DNA from: [Clostridium] aminophilum DSM 10710 | Lineage (GTDB): Bacteria; Bacillota; Clostridia; Lachnospirales; Lachnospiraceae | Length of the DNA: 64,000 nt | NCBI RefSeq assembly: GCF_000711825.1 | Contig: NZ_JONJ01000013.1 | Location: forward strand, 1-64,000 | Reading direction: 5' to 3' | Part shown: in pieces, positions 17,140 to 25,118 of the stretch | Layout: every line of letters starts with the position of its first letter | Numbering within the stretch: position 1 is the first letter of the stretch | Position numbers and translations under genes: made by a program | The notes under the pieces: generated by a model | The model's input: only the letters and a program-made list of their open reading frames with translations | Told to the model about the DNA's origin: nothing | Databases searched by the model: none

Positions 17140-17624
17140 GGAACAGCGTGTATGCAGTCCGAACGACGAAACATCGGGAGAACATTTTTCAGGATAATCA
17201 GGGTAGAGTGGAAGGAACCGGGACAGCGGCGAAAAAAGGACTGAACGCCAGCCTGTCTGTGGAGGCGTCACTTGTAATCTCACTGACGCTTCTTTTTTTC
17301 GCGGTTTTGATGAACGGCATTTTGGGGATACACCGGCGTTCGGTTGAGGAAATGATTCTGGCGGAAGGGGTAGAGAAAAATGCAGTATTTGAAGAAACGG
17401 CGGAATTGGAGGAAGGACGGACAAGAAACGATATCACCGAGTCGGAAAATGCGAAAGTTCACTGCTTTTATGGATGCGGCGGGGCAGAGATCACGTATGG
17501 GAGAAGGGGATTGTTTCATGTCGTCGGCAATGTGCGGGATCAGCATGAGATAGAGATTTCCATGCGGATATACGACCCGGAGAATATGCTGAGGCTTCAG
17601 ACAGCGATACTGAAAGGACGGTGA
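17136..17624 (+). CDS. TadE-like pseudopilin 2
   Basis: 162 residues. After a basic 36-residue leader comes LNASLSVEASLVISLTLLFFAVL, a TadE-like cleavage context and hydrophobic helix. The remaining 100 residues are soluble and contain two cysteines (HCFYGCGG). AGGGG lies 8 bases before the ATG, which overlaps the preceding stop. Likely a minor component of the Flp pilus. Confidence 0.75.
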   Translation: MRNSVYAVRTTKHRENIFQDNQGRVEGTGTAAKKGLNASLSVEASLVISLTLLFFAVLMNGILGIHRRSVEEMILAEGVEKNAVFEETAELEEGRTRNDITESENAKVHCFYGCGGAEITYGRRGLFHVVGNVRDQHEIEISMRIYDPENMLRLQTAILKGR

Positions 17625-17630
17625 CACGGA

Positions 17631-19247
17631 TTGGAAGTTCGTTATCAGCGGGAAATGACGCACAACTATATGATGATACGAGCGGAAAAGCCGGAATGGA
17701 GTGATAATTACACCTGTCATATGATGGAGGAAAACGCGATTCCGGGGCTTCTGGCTTTCCAGACGAGACATACCGGACAGGGCGTGGATTTCTATTATGA
17801 GATTACGTCCAGACAGCCGTTAAACCGGATTTTTGAGCGAAAGAAGCCGGACGGGGAAACCATACGGAAGGTGATTTCCCAGATTCTGGATACCCTTTGG
17901 GTATTGGAGGATTTTCTGCTGGTGGAAGAAGGGGTGGTGATGGACGCATCCTACATCTATGCGGATCCGGACACCATGGAGATTCGGCTTTGCTTTGTGC
18001 CGGGGCTCTATATGGACTTTGCGGAGAAAATGAAAGATTTTCTGCGATGGATCATGGAGCGTGCGGATCATCGGGATTCCAGAGCGGTAATGCTTTCCTA
18101 TGACCTGTATGAGGCGAGTCTTCGGGAAAACTATGGAGCAGAAGATCTGAGGCGATGTCTGAACGGAAACCGGAGCAGCATTTTCTGTGAAAGAGAAGGC
18201 GGAACACATACCGAATGTGACGGACTGCATTCGGGAGTGGACGGATACTGTGCGGTCTGTGAGAAAAAAACGGGAGCTGCGCCGGGGCAGGAGGGGAGCA
18301 GAGTGATGCCGGATTATCCGGTTAGACCGGGAAGGAGGCCGGATTTTCCGGAAAACGGAAAAACAAAGATGCGAAAAACCGGAAGAACAGGACAGGAGGA
18401 CTGTAACCCTGCGGTATGGCAAAGCGGAATCCGTCAGATCGAGGAGAATGGGGATCGGATCAATCCGGTTCTCTCCCCGAACTGGAGAAAAAAAGCGGCG
18501 GATCGTTTCCCGACGGTTTATCTGGCGGGCGGTTTTGCATTGGAGCTTGTCCTGTGGTTCGCGACCGGATTTCGGGGACAGGGATTCTATGCGGGTATCT
18601 TCTGTGCGGTGATGACGGTGATTCTGATCGTGTTCCGGCTCACGGCCGCTGGAAAAACAGAGTCGGCAGAAGATGATGTTGTTGATGATGCCGCCTGTGA
18701 GGAGAAGCCAAAAATCGATCCGGGATACGAGTGGGAATCGGATCCGGCGTGGAATGAGGAGTGGCATTCCGCCGAGGGATATGAAAGTGCTGCAAGATAT
18801 GAACGGAGAATACCGGAAGAAGCACCGGCGGAGAATCGAATCCGGACCGAAGCCACGGATCGGACAGAGGGATCGGAAAGAAAACAGGACGAGATACTGC
18901 CGGATAGCCCTTATGCGGAGCTGATTCCGGATCCGGCAAACGACAATGCGGCGTTGAATTACGAGGAAATCCGGATACCGTATACACCGTTTTTTATCGG
19001 TCAGAATCCGGATCTGACAGATTGCTGCATTCCGGATGCGTCAGTCAGTCCGCTGCATCTCCGGTTTGATCAGGATGAGCGGACCGGGGAGTATACCGTC
19101 ACGGATCTGAACTCGGAGGACGGAACCTATGTTGACGGGAAACTGCTCTGTAACAATGAGCGTGAACTTCTCCGAGATGGTGACCGGCTCCGGATCGCCG
19201 GGCTGGAATATCGTTTTGCCGTCAAAAACGGACCGGTTGTGATGTGA
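17631..19247 (+). CDS. DUF6382 / FHA-domain membrane protein
   Basis: 538 residues from a TTG start 6 bases after the preceding gene. Residues 1-190 match the layout of DUF6382 proteins of Tad loci. A hydrophobic segment at about 296-345 contains two helices. A charged linker follows. The C-terminal 100 residues form an FHA domain (FFIGQNPDLTDCCIPD, SVSPLHLRF, DLNSEDGTYVDGK, LRDGDRLRIAG), which binds phosphothreonine peptides. It probably links pilus assembly to Ser/Thr kinase signalling, but no kinase gene is in this window. An internal ATG 8 codons in is an alternative start. Last gene of the locus. Confidence 0.8.
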   Translation: MEVRYQREMTHNYMMIRAEKPEWSDNYTCHMMEENAIPGLLAFQTRHTGQGVDFYYEITSRQPLNRIFERKKPDGETIRKVISQILDTLWVLEDFLLVEEGVVMDASYIYADPDTMEIRLCFVPGLYMDFAEKMKDFLRWIMERADHRDSRAVMLSYDLYEASLRENYGAEDLRRCLNGNRSSIFCEREGGTHTECDGLHSGVDGYCAVCEKKTGAAPGQEGSRVMPDYPVRPGRRPDFPENGKTKMRKTGRTGQEDCNPAVWQSGIRQIEENGDRINPVLSPNWRKKAADRFPTVYLAGGFALELVLWFATGFRGQGFYAGIFCAVMTVILIVFRLTAAGKTESAEDDVVDDAACEEKPKIDPGYEWESDPAWNEEWHSAEGYESAARYERRIPEEAPAENRIRTEATDRTEGSERKQDEILPDSPYAELIPDPANDNAALNYEEIRIPYTPFFIGQNPDLTDCCIPDASVSPLHLRFDQDERTGEYTVTDLNSEDGTYVDGKLLCNNERELLRDGDRLRIAGLEYRFAVKNGPVVM

Positions 19248-19345
19248 CCGGCTTGTGCTGTTTCGTGGTTTAACAGGCTCGAATCGCCTGTTATCACGCA
19301 GCGTTGCCAGATGAGAACAAGTGCTCGCGCGGCTCATGCTTTTCG

Positions 19346-19354
19346 TAGTATAAT
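19346..19354 (+). promoter_or_regulatory. -10 element before the HIT gene
   Basis: TATAAT at 19349-19354 lies 71 bases before the HIT start. No convincing -35 is seen. The preceding 90 bases contain the arms AACAGGC/GCCTGTT, possibly a terminator for the Tad locus but without a T-run. Confidence 0.45.
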
Positions 19355-19425
19355 GTTTTCGAAAATATTCCCGCAAAGGATATGGAATACCGCAGCGGGG
19401 AGATCAGAACAGGGAGGGCCGACGA

Positions 19426-19845
19426 ATGACTGACAAAGACTGTATCTTCTGTAAGATTGCAAACGGAGAGATTCCGTCTGCAAGTGTCTATGAGGATGAA
19501 AATTTCCGTGTGATTCTGGATATGGGACCGGCAGCGAAGGGACATGCGCTGATTCTGCCGAAGAATCATTTCAAGGATCTGAATGAACTGGATGAAGCCA
19601 CTGCGGCGAAGGTGCTTCCGCTTGCGGGAAGGATCGGCGCGGCGATGAAGAAGTCGCTGGGCTGTGCGGGATATAACGTGGTTCAGAACAACGGCGTGGA
19701 AGCAGGCCAGACAGTTTTCCATTTCCATGTTCATGTCATCCCGAGATATGAGGGCGGACCGAAGATGGTTGAATGGGAACCGGGATCATCGACTCCGGAA
19801 GGACTGGCGGAGACCGCAAAATCCATCGCACAGGGTTTAAACTGA
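19426..19845 (+). CDS. HIT family nucleotide hydrolase
   Basis: A 139-residue protein of the Hint-like branch. It begins DCIFCKIANGEIPS with the paired cysteines (CxxC) typical of bacterial HIT proteins, and carries the histidine triad HFHVHVIPR near residue 102. Members hydrolyse nucleoside phosphoramidates or aminoacyl-adenylates. GGGAGGG precedes the ATG by 7 bases. Monocistronic between the Tad and biotin regions. Confidence 0.93.
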   Translation: MTDKDCIFCKIANGEIPSASVYEDENFRVILDMGPAAKGHALILPKNHFKDLNELDEATAAKVLPLAGRIGAAMKKSLGCAGYNVVQNNGVEAGQTVFHFHVHVIPRYEGGPKMVEWEPGSSTPEGLAETAKSIAQGLN

Positions 19846-19925
19846 GCGGATACGAAATCAGAATAAGTCGAAATGTCTGGGAGGAAAGCCGTTGATTCAG
19901 CGGCCGGATCAGACACAATAGAGTG

Positions 19926-19969
19926 AGCAAAAGCCGCAAACCGTGGAAAGACGGTTTGCGGCTTTTGCT
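19926..19969. terminator. Long perfect hairpin after the HIT gene
   Basis: Two 19-base arms (AGCAAAAGCCGCAAACCGT and its complement) flank a 6-base GGAAAG loop. The second arm ends in GGCTTTTGCT rather than a pure T-run. It can act as a terminator in either direction. Confidence 0.7.
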
Positions 19970-19995
19970 ATAGAGGACGGCCGGTGCATTGCATA

Positions 19996-20027
19996 TTGTA
20001 AACTTAAATAAAGCAATAGGTTGACAA
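19996..20027. promoter_or_regulatory. BirA-type biotin operator
   Basis: Half sites TTGTAAAC (19996-20003) and GTTGACAA (20020-20027) form an inverted repeat with a 16-base AT-rich spacer, matching the Firmicutes BirA operator pattern. The right half overlaps the -35 of the bioY promoter, so biotin-loaded BirA would block transcription. Confidence 0.85.
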
Positions 20028-20049
20028 TTCAAAAAAGACTGTTTACGAT
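20021..20049 (+). promoter_or_regulatory. bioY-bioD-bioA promoter
   Basis: A perfect TTGACA -35 (20021-20026), a 17-base spacer and TACGAT as -10 (20044-20049). It overlaps the BirA operator. Confidence 0.8.
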
Positions 20050-20142
20050 AGGACTCGTTGAGAAACGCTGCGCAGTGTTCCAGACAAAAAGAATACACTC
20101 TGTGTGATGAAAAATCCGCACAGGGGAGGGGAGAACAAGAAG

Positions 20143-20736
20143 ATGAGAAACTCTAAGATCAGAGATCTGACCTTTATGGCCATATTCATTGTATTGATCG
20201 CAATTGGTGCCAGAATCACGATCCCAGTGCCGGTCTGCCCATTCACGCTGCAGTTGGAATTCACCACTCTTGCGGCATTGATCCTCGGATGGAAGAAAGG
20301 CGGATTTGCCGTTTTTGCCTATGTTCTGCTCGGACTGGCAGGGCTTCCGATGTTTGCTGCCGGCGGCGGACCGGGATATATTGTTCAGCCGACGTTCGGG
20401 TATCTGGCCGGGTATATTTTCGGAACCATTGTGACCGGACTGATTGCGGGGAAAAACCGGGAGCACAAGAGCTTTATCCGCCTTCTGGCTGCCAATCTTG
20501 CGGGGCTCATGGTGGTTTACGCATTTGGCATGGCTTATCTCTGGTTCATCCGGAACATTTATATGACCGGAAATCCGATCACCTTTCAGGCACTTGTGAT
20601 TTACTGTTTTTTTCTGGCTGTTCCGGGCGACATTCTGCTCTGTGTTTTTGCGGCGGAACTCGGGAGGCGGTTATTGCCGGTTCTGGAGAAAAATGATCTT
20701 TTGCTGGACAACCGGACCCGGGTGGCCGGTGTGTAA
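20143..20736 (+). CDS. bioY: Biotin transporter BioY
   Basis: A 197-residue membrane protein and substrate-binding S component of the ECF-type biotin transporter. Visible signatures are VPVPVCPFTLQ near the N-terminus (BioY core), GLAGLPMFAAGGGPGY, and QPTFGYLAGYI. The start at 20143 is chosen for GGGGAGGGG 11 bases upstream; a longer frame begins at 20104. It heads an operon under a BirA operator, consistent with import of biotin or a precursor. Confidence 0.92.
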   Translation: MRNSKIRDLTFMAIFIVLIAIGARITIPVPVCPFTLQLEFTTLAALILGWKKGGFAVFAYVLLGLAGLPMFAAGGGPGYIVQPTFGYLAGYIFGTIVTGLIAGKNREHKSFIRLLAANLAGLMVVYAFGMAYLWFIRNIYMTGNPITFQALVIYCFFLAVPGDILLCVFAAELGRRLLPVLEKNDLLLDNRTRVAGV

Positions 20737-20747
20737 GAAAAGGGAGA

Positions 20748-21440
20748 ATGAGGAAGATGAGCAGAAATCTTTTTATTACGGGAACCGGAACGGATGTCGG
20801 CAAGACATTTGCGGCGGGGCTGATTGTGAAGAAACTTCATGACGCGGGAGTCCGCGCCGCCTATTACAAGGCAGGCATGAGCGGCAACGAGCGGAGTGCG
20901 GACGGAACGCTGATTCCGGGGGATGCGCTCCATGTAAAAAATGTGTCCGGGATCCCGCAGCCGATTGGGGAAATGAGCCCGTACGTCTACGAACACGCGT
21001 ATTCACCGCATCTGGCTTCCCGGCTGGAGGGAAATCCGGTTTCGTTCGAGAAGGTCCGGGAAGGATTTGATCAGGTGTCTCAAAAATATGATTTTGTGAC
21101 CATGGAAGGGAGCGGAGGAATTACCTGTCCGCTGGAGTTTGACCGTGAAGAGCTCTATCTGGATCAGATGGTGAAACGCCTTGGACTTTCGTCGGTCATT
21201 GTGGCGGATGCGGGGCTCGGAACCATCAATTATGTTGTACTGACCGCAGAGTATATGAAACATCATGGCCTTCCGGTAAAAGGAGTCATTTTCAACCAGT
21301 GTCATCCGGGAGATGTGATGGAGGAAGACAACATTTTCATGTGTGAACATCTCACCGGACTTCCGACCATCGCGAAGATTAAGCCGGGAGATACGGAGCT
21401 GGAGATCAGCGCAGAAGACCTGATGAGACTCTATGACTGA
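20748..21440 (+). CDS. bioD: Dethiobiotin synthetase
   Basis: 230 residues. The P-loop GTGTDVGKTF is the BioD signature, followed by YYKAGMSG and TMEGSGGITCPL (usual form EGxGG). BioD makes dethiobiotin from 7,8-diaminopelargonate, CO2 and ATP. AAGGGAGA is 5 bases before the ATG. It lies 11 bases after bioY and 29 bases before bioA. Confidence 0.93.
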   Translation: MRKMSRNLFITGTGTDVGKTFAAGLIVKKLHDAGVRAAYYKAGMSGNERSADGTLIPGDALHVKNVSGIPQPIGEMSPYVYEHAYSPHLASRLEGNPVSFEKVREGFDQVSQKYDFVTMEGSGGITCPLEFDREELYLDQMVKRLGLSSVIVADAGLGTINYVVLTAEYMKHHGLPVKGVIFNQCHPGDVMEEDNIFMCEHLTGLPTIAKIKPGDTELEISAEDLMRLYD

Positions 21441-21469
21441 AAAGAGAATAAAAAGGGAGAAGAATCAAG

Positions 21470-22693
21470 ATGCCGACTGAAAAGAATCATATCTGGTATC
21501 CGTATACCCAGATGAAGAATATGAAAGAGCCGTATCATATCATCGATGCGGAGGGAGTTTATCTGTACACGGAAGACAGCAAACTGATCGATTCCGCGTC
21601 CTCCTGGTGGTGCATGATTCATGGATATAAAAATCCGGAAATCACGGAGGCCATTAAGCGACAGGCAGATAAATTCTGTCATGTGATGCTCTGCAATCTG
21701 ACCCATGACGGAGCTCTGAATTTTTCCAGAGAACTCGCCGATTTTCTGCCCGGAGATCTGAATCATGTGTTTTTCTCCGACTCCGGGAGCGTCAGCGTGG
21801 AAGTCGCTCTGAAAATGGCGCTGCAGTTTTATGTCAATGATACCGTCCGCCGGGGAACACACAACGAGCGGACGAAAGTTCTGTCCCTGACACATTCCTA
21901 TCACGGAGACACTTTTAAAACCATGGAGATCGGAGATGATGAGGATTATCATTTTGCATTTCCGGAGAAAAAAGGTGTGACACATATCAATACGGAGATC
22001 GACGAACTGGAAAATGCGTTCCGGCGGGAGGGAGAGCAGTTCTACTGCATGATCGTCGAGCCTCTTCTGCAGGGGGCAGGCGGAATGCGTATGTATGATG
22101 TCAGCTTTTTGAAGAGAGCGAGAGAACTGTGTGATCAGTACGGCGTACTCCTGATCTTTGATGAAGTTGCCACCGGATTTGGAAGAACCGGAAACCGCTT
22201 TGCGGCAGATCTCGTGCTTCCCGATATCATTTGCCTCGGAAAGGCACTGACCGGCGGTTATGTGGGACATGCCGCGACGGTTGCATCCGAGAAAGTTTAT
22301 CAGGGATTTTATGACGATGATGAGAGACTTGCGCTTATGCACGGGCCGACGTTTATGGGAAATGCTCTTGCGATGGCGGCCGGCCTCAAATCGCTGGAGA
22401 TCTTCCGTCGGGAAAATTATATGGATAAGATTCATCATATTGAGACGGTTGCCAGGCGGGAGATCGCAGGGTATGAAGCGGAAGGTCTGCGAGAAGTCCG
22501 GACAATGGGAGGTTGTATCTGTTTTGAGGCGGACAACGGAGAATCTCTCTCCGGATTTCAGGATTTTGCCGCAAAGAGGGGCGTGTTTGCGAGAAATTTT
22601 CTGAACGTACAGTATGCGATGGTTCCATACATTATAAAAGATGAGGAACTGATACAGATTATTGATACCATGAAAGCATGGTGGGAAAGATAA
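21470..22693 (+). CDS. bioA: Adenosylmethionine-8-amino-7-oxononanoate aminotransferase
   Basis: A 407-residue PLP-dependent aminotransferase. Seen: HIWYPYTQM near the N-terminus and SWWCMIHGY (BioA hallmarks), SHSYHGDT-like LTHSYHGDT, IFDEVATGFGRTG, and the PLP lysine in CLGKALTGG. It converts KAPA to DAPA using SAM as amino donor. It is the last gene of the operon. bioB and bioF are not in the window, so these steps are encoded elsewhere or a precursor is imported. Confidence 0.93.
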   Translation: MPTEKNHIWYPYTQMKNMKEPYHIIDAEGVYLYTEDSKLIDSASSWWCMIHGYKNPEITEAIKRQADKFCHVMLCNLTHDGALNFSRELADFLPGDLNHVFFSDSGSVSVEVALKMALQFYVNDTVRRGTHNERTKVLSLTHSYHGDTFKTMEIGDDEDYHFAFPEKKGVTHINTEIDELENAFRREGEQFYCMIVEPLLQGAGGMRMYDVSFLKRARELCDQYGVLLIFDEVATGFGRTGNRFAADLVLPDIICLGKALTGGYVGHAATVASEKVYQGFYDDDERLALMHGPTFMGNALAMAAGLKSLEIFRRENYMDKIHHIETVARREIAGYEAEGLREVRTMGGCICFEADNGESLSGFQDFAAKRGVFARNFLNVQYAMVPYIIKDEELIQIIDTMKAWWER

Positions 22694-22708
22694 CATTAAT
22701 GTGGAAGA

Positions 22709-22750
22709 AAGACTGCAATCTAAGTGATAATTCAGATTGCAGTCTTATTA
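22709..22750 (+). terminator. Terminator after bioA
   Basis: AAGACTGCAATCT and AGATTGCAGTCTT form a 13-bp stem with a 12-base loop. The T-rich tail ATTATTGTTT follows. It ends the biotin operon. Confidence 0.8.
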
Positions 22751-22765
22751 TTGTTTCATAGTTTT

Positions 22766-22885
22766 CCTTCTTTTGAAAAATTTACATTAAAACCAAATTC
22801 CATGCAGGAAGAGTTTATTGTTAATCTTCGAAAAATAATTCAGAACGGCAAAAACAAAGCACTTCTGATTTCCGCCACGGGGGAC
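22766..22885 (+). pseudogene. 120-bp remnant of a PLD-helicase gene
   Basis: These 120 bases align without gaps to 25791-25910, the region of the intact helicase gene encoding residues about 225-264. The translation reads PSFEKFTLKPNSMQEEFIVN and continues to ALLISATG. Homology stops inside the Walker A motif: intact ISATGTGKT, here ISATGDDA. No start or domain remains, so it is a fragment left by duplication and deletion. It lies 2.9 kb upstream of the intact gene in the same orientation. Confidence 0.85.
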
Positions 22886-22899
22886 GATGCAATAATACA

Positions 22900-22949
22900 G
22901 ACAGGACGAAAAGCCGCTTAAAATAAGGCTTTTTCGGACCTGTCATTTT
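22900..22949. terminator. Hairpin terminator downstream of the helicase remnant
   Basis: GACAGG-x-CGAAAAGCC pairs with GGCTTTTTCG-xx-CCTGTC around an AT-rich loop, followed by ATTTTT. It may be a terminator carried with the helicase remnant. Confidence 0.6.
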
Positions 22950-22983
22950 TACGGAAACATAATATTGTTTATCAAGAGAAATG

Positions 22984-23031
22984 AACAGGCTCGGACTGTG
23001 AGAAATCACAACGTCCGAGCCTGTTTTATTT
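22984..23031. terminator. Hairpin terminator
   Basis: AACAGGCTCGGAC and GTCCGAGCCTGTT form a perfect 13-bp stem followed by TTATTTT. It sits between the helicase remnant and the 3' end of the leftward AlbA-type pseudogene. Confidence 0.65.
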
Positions 23032-23129
23032 TGCGTGATAGAAAAGTGTTGCCTGAGTGTTAGAAATTGGATTGCTATAGAAAAACGTTGATATTGCCAG
23101 CAATTGGCTCATGTTAACTGAGTGTTAGG

Positions 23130-24779
23130 TTAAGCGTTACCGCAATATCGATACTTAGCATAGCGTCCTTTATTTATTGGTTCAAGCAATTTTTGTTCTA
23201 CAAGAGCTTTGAGTAATCGATAAGCCTTATTTTCATCGACATGTAATAACTGAATTACGTCAGCACGAGAAATGAACTCATTGCTTTTTGCCATATTAAT
23301 AATCAGTTCCGGGTATCTGGTTTCATCAATATCAACCTGACGCACATAACCGATATTCTTAGATTTTGTGCTGTAAACCTTTGGTGACAAGATATAAGTC
23401 CTATTTCGTCCGCTACCGTAAATATCAACGATGCCAGATTCAATAGAGCTATCCAAAATAGCCTTTGTAGCAATCTCTGATAAGTTTGCCGCGGCAGCAA
23501 GTTCGCCAACTTTAGTACGGGGCATATCTTTTAGCGTATTAAGGACTAAAAGTGTATTTAAGGATAAAGGACGTCCTAAGCGGTTCTGTTCATTTGAAAC
23601 TAATTTTGCAATTTGCGAATCTGGTTTGCTACGTGGAATGAATAGCGAAACGGTAACAGGCGTGGAATTGCTGTAATCCGGAAGTGGATTACCATAGATT
23701 AAAGAACCTTCAAAAATTCGGTCAATTCCACGACCAGTTTTTTCAGCAAGTCCGATTCTCTTTAACGCATCTGCTTATTGTGGATTTCTGCCATGCGGTT
23801 CAGCTGTAAGTAGATTTTTTATAGAAACACCTTCGATAAAGCCACCAGGGTTTGCAATTGTAAGACCGTCATCGCTTACAGCAACACGAACACGCCCCAT
23901 CTTAGAATAGTCGCGATGGCTGAATGCGTTAACAAGAGCTTCACGAAAAGCACGTTTATTAAAGGCAGGAACAGAAACACGAAATAGTCCCATTTCAATT
24001 TCTTGCTCAGGGTTCCAAGCTTCCATGTATGTGTTTATTTTATCGATGGTTGATAGGAGCGGAAGACAAATATCGTCATTAACTTTTATATCAGTACCAG
24101 ATAAAACTTGGAATGAAGAGCTATGGGTAGGGATGTATCTCTTTATGACAGGTACGCGACCAATCATAAGAATACCAGTTACCGTGGGGATTAATTGTCC
24201 ATTAAAGTCTCTCACAAATCCTAAAGCTTTAAATAGATCGTCATTAGGAAGTTGAAGCAAAGTGGCTTCACCGTTGTATGCAAGTATTAGGTTGCGTAGA
24301 TGCTCTATTTCGACAGGATCGAAATCTTCAGTTGTGCAATCAAGAAGTGGCATAGCTGAATAATCGAGCATCCTGAGATCTGAGAGCCGTGTTGCAAACT
24401 CTGCTGGGTACATAGGGACATTTTCTGGAGTCCCGTCAGCTTTGATTTGACGGCGCTGAATTTTACCAGTAATTGTCGCGACAATACCGCTATAGGACTT
24501 AGGAACTGAAATTTTAAGTACAGGATAAATATCTTCAATGATCTCTGCACGTATGGCAACAGGTGGCAATGTGTTATTTGCAATAAAGGCACCAAGAGTG
24601 GATGGATCCATGTGATCTTTGTGTACACCAGTCACTTCACCGGAATCCTCGATACCTAGATACAAATCACCACCTTCAGTATTAGCAAAAGCGACAACAG
24701 CATCGAAAATATCAGAGTTCTGTAATTTACGTTTATCACTTTTGAATTCAATTGTAAGAGTTTCCTTTGTAGGCAGCAT
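23130..24779 (-). pseudogene. AlbA_2/Schlafen-type ATP-binding regulator, broken by one stop codon
   Basis: A 549-codon frame interrupted only by TAA at 23775-23777 (codon 335), within GRNPQ*ADALK, where these proteins usually have Leu; TTA to TAA is one base change. Upstream of the stop: an AlbA_2 (Schlafen-type) domain (IEFKSDKR, FANTEGGDLYLGIED) and an HATPase-like block (KRAFREALVNAFSHRDYS). Downstream: LKRIGLAEKTGRGIDRIFEG and a C-terminal winged-helix (about 23130-23525). GGAGGTGATACG precedes the ATG. The gene is AT-richer than its neighbours, suggesting transfer. A shortened protein without the winged helix could still be made. Confidence 0.85.
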
Positions 24780-24802
24780 CGTATCACCTCCTTCTGACAT
24801 TC

Positions 24803-24859
24803 TAACACTATTGTGTGTTAAAACAACGTTTCTAACGCACATAACGCGTTAAAACGAGT
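24803..24859 (-). promoter_or_regulatory. Twin palindromic operators and promoter of the AlbA-type gene
   Basis: Read on the minus strand, TTGTTT and TAGAAT are spaced by 16 bases. TAACAC-N6-GTGTTA sits in this spacer, and a second palindrome TAACGC-N7-GCGTTA lies just upstream. The half-site GTGTTA also recurs downstream of the gene near 23058 and 23121. This suggests a repressor, possibly the product itself, binds here. Confidence 0.6.
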
Positions 24860-24877
24860 GTTGATGTGATAGGATCA

Positions 24878-24958
24878 CTAAGCTCGAAAAGACCAGCCGC
24901 AGCACGCTATTTCACTAAGCGGCAAAGCCGCTAAGTGAAATATGTGTCGCTAAGAGCT
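24878..24958 (+). repeat. 80-bp stem-loop intergenic repeat, copy 1
   Basis: This starts CTAAGCTCGAAAA and contains the arms ATTTCACTAAGCGGC and GCCGCTAAGTGAAAT. It aligns over its length with the reverse complement of 62022-62102 and 62166-62247. The rest of the gap up to 25118 holds GC-rich repeats of the AGCGGACTTTTT type and no gene. Confidence 0.75.
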
Positions 24959-25118
24959 TCGCCAAGGAAGCTGTCACCTAACGGTGACCAGCGGACTTTT
25001 TTCTATGACTTCGAAGCGCACCCCGCGGACTTTTTATGTTAAAACGGATCCGTTTGCGGTAGAATTGTGATATGAAACCGAGCAGGAATAAAGACATGTC
25101 GGAAGGTGAGAAGGACAC

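Noticed and set aside
22724-22921. 65-codon frame as a functional small gene
   Set aside because: Its middle is a fragment of the helicase gene ending inside Walker A, and its start lies in the bioA terminator; it is a remnant.
23040-23129. CRISPR-like repeats (GAGTGTTAG occurring twice)
   Set aside because: Only two short copies with no regular spacing; they fit half-sites of the nearby palindromic operators better.
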